From Acytostelium subglobosum LB1 (Eukaryota > Evosea > Eumycetozoa > Acytosteliales > Acytosteliaceae): DNA of 64,000 nt. This document shows positions 22,364 to 33,451 of the stretch, piece after piece. Location of the stretch: assembly GCF_000787575.1 (NCBI RefSeq), contig NW_012236523.1, positions 373,854 through 437,853 of the forward strand, read 5' to 3'. A program made the position numbers and the translations under genes. How positions within the stretch are numbered: the stretch's first letter is position 1; each line of letters opens with the position of its first letter. The notes below the pieces were generated by a model. It ran no database searches. It was not told the origin of the DNA and worked only from the letters and a program-made list of their open reading frames with translations.

Positions 22364-25300
22364 ATGTTTAAACTAAATATACTCAGATGTGATACAGGTT
22401 CTCTTTATGAGATACCAGTCAATCCTTCAATATTGTAAGTATAACTTATCAATGAATGAATGATTGAATGATTGATTGAAAGGAATACTAACTTTCCCAT
22501 TTCAGGATAAGAACAATTAAAGAATCATTGGCAACTGTAACATCATTACCTCCTTCCGATCAGATACTTTTAACAGCCAAAGATATCAGTCTTAATTCAG
22601 ACAATACATTGGAATCATATGGAATTGTTGTAAGTATCATGATACCATTTTAGAGGAAATTCATTTGATGGTTGACATAATCAATCAAACCATTTCACCA
22701 ACAGCACGACACAGAGTTATACCTATTCAACAAGAAGATATTGGAAAACAATAGTCATGCACCTGATGAGGTCAACTTGTCCATACAGGACTTCCAAAGT
22801 ATGTCCTTGTCACCTTGATTGATCGAGCCAACAACAACTAACATTACTTTACATTCAGTTCCAAGATTACCAACACCAAAGAATCTAAAAGAGTTGGAAG
22901 CTTCGTTTAATCCATTGAACAAGCTATTCTCATTGGAGTATCATTTGAACAATCAGGTGATTGCCACTCAGTATCTCAAGGATCAATTTGAGAACAAGAC
23001 ATTGCAATGCGTCAACACACTAAGTGAGCTCAACACACAAAGGAAGGGCATCAGTGTTGCACTGCACAGTCTCAGTGAGTACAAGAGCAAACTGGTCCAC
23101 TCCTACAACTCCATCTCTGCACTCTTCAAGAAACAATCACCTCATTTCGAGTCCTTGCTTCTATCATTCGACAGTGACCTTCAACGAGTAAGTCATTTCA
23201 TCATCATCGATCAATCAGACATCTAACATCAACTACACTATAGTTGAAGCAAGTCAAACTACATGATGCACTCAAGACAACGACAAAGAGTACACTACTT
23301 GATTGTATACCAGAGTTGGAGATGAGGAAATGGAGCGATCAATGCAAGAGAGAGTTTGAGATATTGAAAGGAAAGATCATGGAGCTTGGAAGCCAGATCG
23401 ATTCAATAAGAGACTCTGTTGATATGAAGAGACCTTTGGAGATAAAGTAAGTGATGATCAATGTTCACAGATGGTCCATGGACCATGATTCCTAACCCGC
23501 CGACCAATCAATCAACCATAGCATCAAGGAGTTGACGGAAAGAACAAACCAAGCAAGGGAGCATACCAAGCATTTCCAATTGCTACATCAAGAGTCCTTG
23601 TCATGTATGTATATACTCTCAATCAATCATTCAATCATTCAATCATCCAATCTAACACAATCAATATGACGACAGACTCTGATGGTATCAAGAGAGCATT
23701 GGAGGGATCAAGGAGCAACCTGGATCAGCTGTCCAAGGTGGTGTCATCATTCAGTGAGATACAATACTCACAGGATGATAATATTAGGAACTCAATGAGG
23801 AATGTTGAGATATTGATGACCACTTTGATACTGTTCTCCAAGTCAAAGAATAGTTTCAATCAATATGTATTCTCAGAGCTACGATCCATTTCTAGATTGC
23901 AATCAGAGATGCGTCAATTGATGAGCAACTTCTCCGTATTGAATGAGGCCATCTCCAAGCAAACCAACAACTTCTTCCAACTAGAGTGTATACATCATAT
24001 GCCCACTGCCTATCTCGATGCATTGAATGTAAGTCCAACAAGACTGTCCAAGTGTCCATCCATCAATCACTAACACTCATAAACACTCTTAGGAAACATC
24101 AAGGAGGAGAAGATTCGACAATACAATCAATGCCAATGTATCACGCTTCATTGAGTCATTGAATATATTCACGGCCAGTGAGAACCAAAAGAGACAGGCA
24201 TTCTTTGAGAAGGTGTATAGATATCTGCCACCACATATCTTTAACTCACTCAAGGAGCCATTACCATCATTCCAGCTACACCTACCACCCTTTGACACTC
24301 AACTTCCCTCGATCAGCGACTCCCAAATACTGCGCGTGGACATTGACGATGACTTTACACTCATCGATGGCTTTGATCCGAATCTCCAAAAGACCGCTAC
24401 ATCCTCATCGTCATCATCATCACATGTCCAAGTCCAGAGGAAGCCACCCGAGTATGAACGATCATTCAGTGCTTCATCACTAGAGTCCAAGATGAATGTA
24501 TGTACCCTCAATCGTTCACTCTCAATCAATTAACCAACTCACTCAATCAATTAACTCCCTCAGGAGTCACAACAACTGGAGAAGATTAGGATGTTGGAGT
24601 CCAGACTACAGTCGACATTCTTGATGGCATCAAAGACTGAAGAGAAGTACAGGGACCTCCAGGAGAAGTCCAGGATCATGCAGTCCGACAGCTCAGTCAC
24701 CAATGGACTGAAGCTTCAATTGGAATCACTCAAGAAGGAGCTGGAGGAGAAGAAACAGGAGCTCGAGCACCTGTCTTCAACAATCCAGCAGAACTCAGAG
24801 TTGATTGACTCACTCAATGAGCGTGAACATGAGATGTCCACCAAGATCATCCAGTTGGAGATTGAATGTGCCACCAAGAAGCAACAGTTGGTCACCTGCA
24901 ATGAGAAGATTGAGAGTCTTCAGCGAGAGATGCTCACCAAGGAGACTCTCGGTCTGGAGGAGTCCACCTCCTTGCAAGCGCAGTTGGTGGCGCTGGAGAA
25001 GGACAGCATAGCCCAGGCCAATCACATTGATGAGCTCCAACAACAAATTGAATTGAAGCAAGGAATTCTCGACAGCACTACGTATGAGAAGGAGAACCTG
25101 CTGTCTCGGTTGAATGAAAAGGAAACAAAGTTGTTCGAGTTGGGCGAGACCAATGCCTCACTAAGGAATGACCTCAGCACCACCAAGGAGAAGCTGTCTA
25201 TCTATGGCGAGCGAGCATCACTTCTCGATCAAGACAAGACCGAGTTGGAGGAGTTGAAGGCAGATCTGCAATGGCAACTTACACAACTCTCGGACAAGAT

Positions 25301-27257
25301 CAAGAGCCTAGAGGATGACATTGCAAACAAGGAGGCCAAAGCGTCACAGGACCAAGAGACGATCGAGTCACTACGCGCAGAGACCAAGTTGTATCAATGC
25401 GAGAAGGAGAATCTCTCTACCAACTTTGAACAACTCCGCGAAGAGTACAACGAGCTCCAGGCATCATTCGACGAGAGCTCGGCCAGACAATCAAACAAGA
25501 TCGAACAGCTCCAGTCATCAATCGATCAATCAAAGGTGTATGTGGAAAAGATGAATGCCGATATGAAGTCGATCCAAGAGTCCAAGCACAAGGAGGTCAA
25601 GGATCTGGAGGAGGAATTGTCCTCTCTGAGACTGGTCAATGAGAATGATGGACATGAGCTGACAGAGCTGTTGAACCAGGTCGAGGTGCTCAAGGATGAG
25701 ATTGAACGCCAGAGAGAACACCTTGAGATCAAGTCAAGGAAGCTTGAGCAAGCCAATTCCACCATTGTCGCCAAGGAGAGTGTCATCACCGATTTGAACA
25801 AGAAAATCAATGACATTGAAGCTACCTGGAAGACCAAGCACTCAGATACTGTTGGCGCATTGACAGACAACTGTGATGATCTAGCTACACAACTAGAGCG
25901 CAAGACTGCCTCCATGAGCAAGTTGGAGCAAGAGTTGGTTGCCACTGTCGAAGTCATCAATGATCAAGCACATAGTATATCAACACTCGAGTCAAAGATC
26001 AAGGACTTGAAGCAGGATATCAAGGAGAGAGAGGCACTTCATAACAAGGACCTGGCCAACAACGACCAGCTCATGGATGAGAGCGACAAGCTCAGGAATC
26101 AGGTGCAAGAACTGACCAAGATGCTTGTGGACAGAGACTCGAGCAATGATTTGTTAGAGTCGGACAAGTTGGCACTGATCAAGCAGGTGTCGTCGTTGGA
26201 GAAGCAAGTGGCCCAATTCGAGGTGGTGTTGTCATCTGAGCGAGAGTCACACAAACAAAAGATTGGCAAGGCTTTGAATGACATGGAACAAGTACTTCAA
26301 GAGAAGGCAATGCGAGATGTTGTTATGGATTCAAAGGAGGAGGCCGTCCACACTCTTAGACAGGAGGTGACATCTTTGGAACAAACTTTAAAGCTTCAAG
26401 CATTGGCTATGGCTGAGAGCAATCAACAGAAACAGGTACTCGACAAGGTACACAAAGAGTCCACGCAAGAGTTCAACGAGACAATTGCTCAGTTGAATGA
26501 GTACATTGAGGAACTCAATCAGAAGAACAAGAGACTTCAGGATCAGCTGGACAGTGTCAACTTCAACTCAATAGGCCAGCACGACAAGATTGAGAAGTTG
26601 CAGTCTAGCATGGACGAGAGAGAACGTGTCTACCAGATGGAGACAAAGGAGAAGGACGATCACATTGACAGTCTGGCCAAGGATAAGCAGACCTATCTCG
26701 AGTTGATCAAGAAGCTGCACGTGGTCTTGGACACCAAGTACGATATTGGCAAGCCACAGGCTGTGTTGACGCATGCACGCCATCTCAAGGAGAACTGTTT
26801 GTCGTTGGAAAAAACATTGGAGGAGTTCACCAAGAACGAAAGACTACTGTTGGAGAAGATGCAATCACACGAGCAGTCAATGGTGGATATGTTCCTGTCC
26901 AAGGACAATGAAGAGGTGGCTCAATTGTCAAACTTCCAACATAGTCGCACTGTGGTCTTCAAGAACATCAAGAATGACGTCTATGAAGCAGTGAACATCA
27001 ATGCGCCACACTACTACCTTTCATATGACAGCTTTGATCTATATAGTGATGAGATGTAAGTAGTACTTATCCCGTAATACATCACTCATAAACTAACACT
27101 CGTCCAATCAATCGATCAATGAATGAATAGATCCAAGAAAGATATAATCATTGGAAGTATTGTAGAGATAAATGAGTTGACAGCTGACTCCTCTCATCCA
27201 TATGGTCTACCAGCTGGTACCACGTATCACGAGCTACTTGTATCAAAGCTACGATAG
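22364..27257 (+). CDS. FIP200/RB1CC1-Atg11-like autophagy scaffold
   Basis: About ten exons give a protein of roughly 1400 residues. The N-terminus MFKLNILRCDTGSLYEIPVN continues as a ubiquitin-like fold (LLTAKDISLNSDNTLESYGI, DTELYLFNKK). A helical middle region of about 500 residues follows (LKELEASFNPLNKLFSLEYH, RFIESLNIFTASENQKRQAF), with an acidic segment DDDFTLIDGFDPN. A coiled coil of about 770 residues comes next. The last exon encodes a claw-like end: DIIIGSIVEINELTADSSHP, YGLPAGTTYHELLVSKLR. This Ubl, helical region, coiled coil and C-terminal claw order is that of RB1CC1/FIP200 and Atg11. Those proteins scaffold the Atg1/ULK1 kinase complex and bind cargo receptors through the claw. 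Introns are short, with CAAT tracts. It converges on the GRDP-like gene. Confidence 0.85.
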
Positions 27258-27500
27258 TCAATTGATTCGTTTAGATAAAGTTATTAGTTTTGTTTATGAT
27301 TAGTTGTTTGGTTGATTGGATGGTTGTTCAGTGGATGGACCCTCTGAGAGTCATATAGAGGGTGTCATTGTTTCGCATGTTATAAGACAGAGGTGTTCTT
27401 TCTAAATTGAGGCGATGAGGTCCATATGTCAACGTAAGGACTGAGAACCTATCCATTGATTTGCCTTGGAAATAATAATCCAGTATGGTCCTAAAAGGTG

Positions 27501-28226
27501 TCATTGAATGGACTGTCCATCTAGTTTTCCTCCAGGACCGTCAATAACCAAGTTCAAATGCTCCGTTGATGTTTGTACATTGTTTGTTGTTTGTACATGT
27601 GGCAATGTAGTTATTGTTGTTATTGGTATTGTTGTTGGAGGCTTCGTAATGAAAATTTGCTTTTCTGTTGATGGAGGGATACTCGTAATTAAAGGTGACT
27701 TGGTTGATGTTGTTGTTGTTGTTGGGGTTTGCTGGATACTGACAATGGTTGGTGACATTGTTGGAGCTCGCTTTGCAGTTGTCTTTTTTGGTTTGTTAAT
27801 GGACAAGTATCTTGGGTCCCAAATGGTGATGTCTGGAGTGTTGCCAAATTGGTCATTGTAAAAGGTCAAAGTCCTTTGATATCTTGTCCTCTTCATGTCG
27901 TCCGAGTCATAGTTTGATAATGGTCTGTAATGAATTGTTTGATTGATTGCATCGCACATTGATAAATAACTCTCGGTGTCCAATATATGATTGCGCCATA
28001 CAATGTCGATCAATGGTGATGGTAATAGTTCAGGTGTTGTATCGAAATCTGAATCAATGACCTTCAAAGCAATGAAATGAATGTATTTCTTAACCAAGCG
28101 TTGTCCATGAACTCTAAGATCACTATGTTCTCTCGTCACAAGATCATACAATGCAAGCTGGTCGACTTTCTCATAGAGCTCATACATGATCTCCTTCACA
28201 TCTGGAATCTTTCTTTTCCTTGCCAT
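27501..28226 (-). CDS. Small GRDP/DUF1399-like protein
   Basis: A single exon of 241 residues from the Met at 28226 (MARKRKIPDVKEIMYEL); an upstream in-frame Met at 28373 would add 49 residues lacking the family pattern. The core has YIHFIALKVIDSD, PSPLIDIVWRNHILDTESYL, CDAINQTIHYRPLS and YQRTLTFYNDQFGNTPDITI. This matches the W-x-x-H-I-L-D-T and RY-x-x-TL-x-x-Y-x-x-x-FG pattern I associate with glycine-rich-domain (GRDP, DUF1399) proteins. The C-terminal 80 residues are Thr/Pro-rich low complexity. Those proteins are poorly understood; no enzyme activity can be assigned. It lies between FIP200 (convergent) and H2A (same strand). Confidence 0.55.
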   Translation of the reverse strand: MARKRKIPDVKEIMYELYEKVDQLALYDLVTREHSDLRVHGQRLVKKYIHFIALKVIDSDFDTTPELLPSPLIDIVWRNHILDTESYLSMCDAINQTIHYRPLSNYDSDDMKRTRYQRTLTFYNDQFGNTPDITIWDPRYLSINKPKKTTAKRAPTMSPTIVSIQQTPTTTTTSTKSPLITSIPPSTEKQIFITKPPTTIPITTITTLPHVQTTNNVQTSTEHLNLVIDGPGGKLDGQSIQ

Positions 28227-28525
28227 GTTTATCTTAATCTCTATGATTGATTGAAGGGAACCATACAAAGACGACAATAAATCTTTGTCATGCCAAATAA
28301 AGGTTGAAGTCTGGAAAAAAAGGTAGTTCCCGGATGATGAATCTATGTCGTCTAACCCCAGACCTGTCATCATAAATGAATCGGCCTAAAGCCGAGAATG
28401 AGTGTGCAATTGAATGCAAGAGGAACAAGAGATAATTATAGTAACTGATAACATTCTTTGAGTATGAGTGGCTTTGAAAAAAGCCTTTGGTATGTGCGAT
28501 CACATTGATGGAAATCCTCTGCTCG

Positions 28526-28563
28526 ACCTAAGATCTAGGTAGATTAGCGATTGAGCCACTAAT
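28526..28563 (-). promoter_or_regulatory. Two hairpins just after the H2A stop codon
   Basis: Five nt past the H2A stop, the minus strand reads ATTAG-(11 nt)-CTAAT, then ACCTA or its equivalent around a 5-nt loop with TAGGT. They sit where a histone mRNA 3' processing element would be but do not match the metazoan histone stem-loop sequence. The segment also contains a near-match to a tRNA A box (TGGCTCAATCGC). Function is unknown. Confidence 0.35.
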
Positions 28564-28567
28564 GCTC

Positions 28568-29053
28568 TTAGTATGCCTGAGAAGCCTCGGTCTTCTTGGA
28601 AGACTTGGAGGATGACTTGGTGCTCTTCTTCTTGCTGGTTGGGAAGTGGGTGGTGCTTGGGATGACACCACCTTGGGCAATGATGACCTTGGAGAAGACG
28701 GTGTTCAGCTCGGCATCGTTTCCAACAGCGTGGTTGATGTGCTGTGGAGTGATACGGGTCTTGCCACCCTGCTCGCAGGTGTTGAAGGCAAGCTCGAGAA
28801 TTTCGATCACCAAGTACTCCAAGACGGCGGCCAAGTAGACTGGGGCAGTGGATTCGACACGGGCAGTGTAACGGCCCTCACGGAGCAGACGCTCGATACG
28901 GGACACTGGGAAGATGATAGAGGCACGGCCCGAACGCGAGACAGACTTGGCGTTGGGGTTCTTCTTCTTGATGACCTTCTTCTCACCGGTGGCGGCGGAG
29001 GCGGCGGCCTTCTTGGTGGCGGCTGGCTTGACTGTTGATGCTGATTCAGACAT
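28568..29053 (-). CDS. Histone H2A, H2AX-like (C-terminal SQAY)
   Basis: A single exon of 161 residues; start at 29053 ([20 protein letters not shown]) because residues further upstream do not resemble histones. The fold is unmistakable: [60 protein letters not shown] and [13 protein letters not shown]. The Lys-rich C-tail ends in EASQAY. SQ followed by an acidic residue then a hydrophobic one is the H2AX DNA-damage phosphorylation site; D. discoideum H2AX ends in a comparable SQxY. The N-tail is long and Ala/Lys-rich. It packages nuclear DNA with H2B, and the Ser is a likely target of PI3K-like kinases (inference). The promoter lies in 29054-29488. Confidence 0.93.
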   Translation of the reverse strand: MSESASTVKPAATKKAAASAATGEKKVIKKKNPNAKSVSRSGRASIIFPVSRIERLLREGRYTARVESTAPVYLAAVLEYLVIEILELAFNTCEQGGKTRITPQHINHAVGNDAELNTVFSKVIIAQGGVIPSTTHFPTSKKKSTKSSSKSSKKTEASQAY

Positions 29054-29488
29054 GATTAATGATTGAGTAAAGTAGTTGTAGGTAGAGATATGCTTTAGAG
29101 CAGAGAGAGTATGTTGCACAGATATGAGTGAAGTGAGATGTTGATAAACAATGTGTGTTTGATGATCCCACGTGGGATCAATAAATAGTCGAGAGTAAAA
29201 GAACAAAAATTAGAGAACAATCTGGCAACTAACACTCACTTCACTGTTTTAGTCGGATTTTTGGATTGAATTCAAATTTCAAAATTAGCGCCATTAACTC
29301 ACCCTCCTCTTTTCAACTGTTTTCAAATTCAAATTCAAATAATCCGTTAGAATTAGTGAGTCCACCCTTGATAGATTACTTGGTATACCTTGGAGCTCGA
29401 TGAATGAGTATGATTAATCATATCGTTTTAATTATTATTTAATATGTTACATGTTTTGAATGGCACAGAAGACAGGTCACAACAATGA
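29054..29488. other. Spacer between H2A and frizzled-like gene
   Basis: 435 bp. It is AT-rich and should hold the H2A promoter (minus strand) and the 3' region of the frizzled-like gene. Near 29320-29340 CAAATT is repeated in tandem. No gene is seen. Confidence 0.5.
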
Positions 29489-31804
29489 TCATGGATGACA
29501 CTTCTCCAAGTCAACTGATGATGATGAATCAGTTGAAGATATATCAATGTCAAATTGATTGTTATCCACAAGTGATGCACTGGATGTGTTGTTGTTGTTG
29601 TTGTTGTTCATATTGTTGTCTTGACCATGATGTTCGCCATCATCAGTGCTCAATCTAATGTTTGTTGGCATCTTCCTAATACTACCTCCACTATCACTAC
29701 CACCAACTACATTGGTACCAGCAGGGAATGACTTGGAACAGCGAGAGTTGTCATTGGATCCAGAACCATCGGAACTCAGCTTGAACAGTGATGGCGCGCA
29801 TAACTTGAGTTTGTCGGCCAGAGCGTTGTTGAACCACCATGACTTGAGCCAGATGCGTCTTGACTGACTGGTGACACCGTAGAAGACCAGTGTCTCAATG
29901 CCTATGAATCGCATAAGGAATTGAACACAGGCGTATAGTTTGAATGGGACTAGGGTGGCCAGGGCTGAGCATGCCTCATTGTCAGCACTGAACATTACAC
30001 ACTTGATATAGTTGACGATGCCATTCTGATACATGTCCTTATTGCTCTGCATATACAAATGGAATATGAAGCAAAACAAGAACTCTATAAACAGCAACAC
30101 CACAAATATCATCGTCCTAATATTCATCTTGATCATTCTCGTCTTGCCGCTCACTCCCTTGAGTTTGGATACTGCGGCCACAATCTAAAGATGTTTGATT
30201 GATTGAGTATGGATATGAGTATGAATGAGTGAGTGATGGATGATGGATGACATACCTTGTATACTTCGTAGCAGACTAGGAATATGGTTAAGAGACCAAA
30301 TGATAGGATGATGGATAGGGGTATCCAGAAGACACCATTCTGCCACTTCTCATCCATTATCCAACAACCAAGTCCTTGTACAGATGTACCATATTGATTG
30401 TAAAACAATGGTACAATGGCCAATATCACTGCAATGATATTAATCACAAAAATATAATATATCTTATAACTTGTAATATGATTCACTATATTGATTGATT
30501 GAATGAAATAGTTAGTATGTCTATGTGGGGGGATGTGATGGAATGATTCCATAATGAATCACTTGGATACATACTACTTCTTATGACTAACCATAGATCA
30601 AAGGCAATTGATACCCACCACATGGCTGCGGCGATCACTCCATATTGGAAGATGAATCCTGTGGCTGCACAGAGAGTGTCGAATTGACGTGCATAACGTC
30701 CTGGTTCCGGACAGAATGCACTCATTCCCTTGGGTATGTAGAATAGTTGTGAGAATGATACGATCCACACCATCAACGAGTAGAATATGATGCCCATTGT
30801 ATGTCGACTAAACTTGCGATTGATTGCAACATATGTTATCAGATTGATTGTCGACAATACAAATGCTATCGGTGTGAGTATTGATGAGATGGTGTATAGA
30901 GTGTCCCATTGCTCATCGTTGAATATCGGTGATGGACATGGCAGGGCGCAGTTGGTGCCATTTTGATAATATCCATTGTTGTAGTCCGTGTCAAAGTTGG
31001 TAGCCTCGTGGTACACGAGTGGACTGTTGCAGCCTTGCTTGACGGGGGTGACGGGGCCGCTGGGTACCATGAGGAATGTGTTGAAGCAGTTGACTGTATA
31101 AGTTGGACTCTGACCATATTGTGATAGATTGTACATGTTTGAACTTGTTGGATAATTGAATATTCCATTGTGTTGCACTGAACAATTGAATAAACTACCT
31201 GTCTTTGATCCCTTGAAGCATTGATTGTTGGTGTCTTGGCAGTTTGCCAAACACACAGGTACGCCCAATGCATAAGTTGCCGGTGTACTACCATTAACAC
31301 TCAATACAATATGTTGACATCCAGGGAATATCTAAAGTCACATGATTGTATAAGTGTGAGTGAGTGAGTGTGATTGATCAATCAATCAATCAAACTGATG
31401 ATTGATACATACTTGATTACAAAGGAATAACCTATTCTTATCATTTGATGAACAGTTTGACGGAGTTGATTGGAACAAGTTCTCTGCCATAGTGGCATTT
31501 GAGTACATCTGTTGTTGTGATCTTGATTGTGTTACATAAATTGAATCTAAATGTTTGATTTATTGATTGAATGGATGAGTGAGTGATGTCTGGATGATGA
31601 GTGAGTATCATACTTACTTGGATCATTTATTAAACCTTGACAGAATGGATGTCCAATCCATGGTTCGCACCTGGCATTCAAATCAAGATCATAATAATGT
31701 TCCTGTCCATTTTGGACAGCTTGTGAAGTGGCTGTTGTTGTTGTTATTATTATTGTTGTGCTCGTGAACAACAAAAACAATAAATAAATTTTATATTTAT
31801 ACAT
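29489..31804 (-). CDS. Frizzled/smoothened-like seven-helix receptor
   Basis: About six exons. The start at 31804 gives a signal peptide (MYKYKIYLLFLLFTSTTIII). A Cys-rich extracellular region follows (CEPWIGHPFCQGLI; CLANCQDTNNQCFKG; CNSPLVYHEA), like the frizzled CRD. Membrane helices include ILTPIAFVLSTINLITYVAI, GIIFYSLMVWIVSFSQLFYI, AAMWWVSIAFDLWLVI and MIFVVLLFIEFLFCFIFHLY. The intracellular tail has GVTSQSRRIWLKSWWFN, then Asn/Ser-rich low complexity. Dictyostelids carry many such fsl receptors, whose ligands are mostly unknown; plasma-membrane signalling is inferred from the family. Length is about 690 residues. The start codon follows a (TAA)n leader on the sense strand, usual for this genome. 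Confidence 0.88.
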
Positions 31805-31828
31805 TATTATTATTATTATTATTATTAT
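31804..31828. repeat. ATT trinucleotide repeat at frizzled-like gene start
   Basis: About eight ATT units directly upstream of the frizzled-like start codon; on the sense strand they read (AAT)n, an A-rich leader typical of dictyostelid 5' UTRs. Confidence 0.85.
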
Positions 31829-32973
31829 CTGTTATAGTTGTAATATATATATAATAACTATATCTTTGTAATTAGAAATTGACCATCCAACTATCCACCC
31901 GTCCATCAATCAGTCCATGTTGAGATTGGAGATTGTAGTTGGAGTGATGTGTAGTGTGATGGTAACCAACGAACTTGGCGCCTAAGGTCTTTACACAGTT
32001 CATTAACCTCCAAACATACATACCTGACTGTTCACACGGTGTAGGGTGGGTAACCTGAAGGCTTATTAGAGTCAGATTGTTGTATCAATACATCCATCTA
32101 TCTTCATTTGATCACCTGTACCCCCCACACACACACACACACACATATAGTCGTCTACTAAATTGAGAGGATGAGTCCTTGGTCGATTTCCAACGGACAG
32201 TTATCCATGTACATATAAACATACACCAATGAACAGACACCTTTTTCTTTACATATTTGTTCAGATTGATTGTGAATGTGTGTGTGGGACTAGTGTGTTT
32301 TTGAACAGGTGGCAGTTAACTTCATCACACTTGTTTTTGAGGTAGTTTTGGAATATTCAAAATAGATTACAAAATTAATTAAATTAGATATTATTAAATA
32401 TGGGTTTAAAAGTAAAGACTCAATCAAATAAACATTCTAACTCACATCATTACAACTGTGTTCACCATATCATTTCATATTTATTATTATTACGGTTAAA
32501 TACAAATATTTATATATTGCAATCATTCAATCAATCAAACAAACAAACAATCAATCAATCAATCAAGTTTACCTACTCACCCAACATAGTGTCATGATGT
32601 GATGAGTAAGTGATCTAATAAGTAGTAGTTAGTACATACATGTAATACTAATCAATGTCGATCAAACATTTATCCCTTTTATCATTGATTGATATAGATA
32701 TCATGGAGAGACCTCGATGTTAACATACCAATCTAGATTGTTGGCTGGTTGTTCTCTTCAAACTATATCTGTATTCACATTGCTAGAGCTGAACCCTGCC
32801 TCCTTCAGACAACAGTCCAGGAGTATGTATTATGATTGTATTGATGAATGACCCAAAAAAAACAAGAAAAAAAAAAGAGAGTAAGTCCTGACCGAGAGAT
32901 AGAGACAGAGATACAAAAGGCCTCGCGAACACAAAGCTTCAAGACCCTCATGAACATAAGGTCTGGAGAACAT
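31829..32973. other. Long intergenic stretch left of tRNA-Arg
   Basis: About 1.15 kb. It holds a CA microsatellite near 32127-32144, AT-rich DNA and CAAT tracts near 32520-32565. An open frame at 32400-32597 is mostly CAAT-type low complexity and is not accepted as a gene. A purine run lies at 32854-32880. No gene is supported. Confidence 0.5.
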
Positions 32974-32977
32974 AAAA
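32974..32977 (-). terminator. Pol III terminator of tRNA-Arg
   Basis: TTTT on the minus strand, 6 nt after the tRNA 3' end; the minimal RNA polymerase III stop signal. Confidence 0.65.
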
Positions 32978-32982
32978 GGTTT

Positions 32983-33055
32983 CGATCAATGTGGGTCTCG
33001 ATCCCACGACCTGCAGCTTAGAAGGCTGCCGCTCTTCCAACTGAGCTAATCAACC
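32983..33055 (-). tRNA. tRNA-Arg (anticodon TCT)
   Basis: A 73-nt cloverleaf without intron. Anticodon stem GCAGC/GCTGC encloses CTTCTAA, so the anticodon is TCT (decodes AGA). D-stem is GCTC/GAGC, T-stem GTGGG/CCCAC, and the acceptor GGTTGAT/ATTGATC uses two or three G-U pairs. The discriminator is G. Confidence 0.95.
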
Positions 33056-33096
33056 AATCGATGAGGGAAAAATGTGATTTTCACCGAATTTATATC

Positions 33097-33267
33097 AAAA
33101 AACGACTTCGCTTAGTTCTGTTTATTTATCCGCCTAGCGCCTTTGGCCCGAGATGGGATAACTATAGTATAATTGTGTCGAGCTAGGCCGATGGAGCAGT
33201 ATACTCCAACTGGGTTTGGAGTATTTCCAGACCCTTGACGGATTAATAAACTGAACATAGCAGAGTC
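33097..33267 (-). ncRNA. Candidate structured small RNA with T6 terminator (unrecognised)
   Basis: Read on the minus strand, 33267-33239 can pair with 33132-33104: 23 Watson-Crick pairs and one G-U over 29 positions. Inside lie a perfect 9-bp hairpin (ATACTCCAA, six bases, TTGGAGTAT; 33201-33224) and a 7-bp stem GCCTAGC/GCTAGGC (33182-33188 with 33132-33138). One base after the closing stem the minus strand has TTTTTT (33097-33102). A closed end-to-end stem, inner hairpins and a T run are what short Pol III RNAs look like. It does not match U1-U6, 5S, U3, 7SL or Y RNA as I know them. No clear A or B box was found. Alternatively it is a hairpin-type mobile element in the zone upstream of a tRNA gene. 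Confidence 0.45.
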
Positions 33268-33451
33268 TTCAAGAACAGGCATTTAACATGTTGCTTAGCA
33301 GTGCTCAATCTAGATCACTTCTTTATCAATCACGTCAATAATTTAAGTCATCAATAAAAGGGATACAAATTGTTGATGATAACGGGAGGTTGTCTGGCTA
33401 CGATCGAGGTAACATAGTTGAAGTAATTGGAGAGATAATAAGTTTGTGTGA

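Noticed and set aside
28500-28570. Possible tRNA on the minus strand (A-box match)
   Set aside because: No 7-base anticodon loop, no T-arm and no acceptor pairing; kept only as hairpins.
32400-32597. Plus-strand 65-codon frame left of tRNA-Arg
   Set aside because: About half is CAAT/AAAC repeat; no family resemblance.
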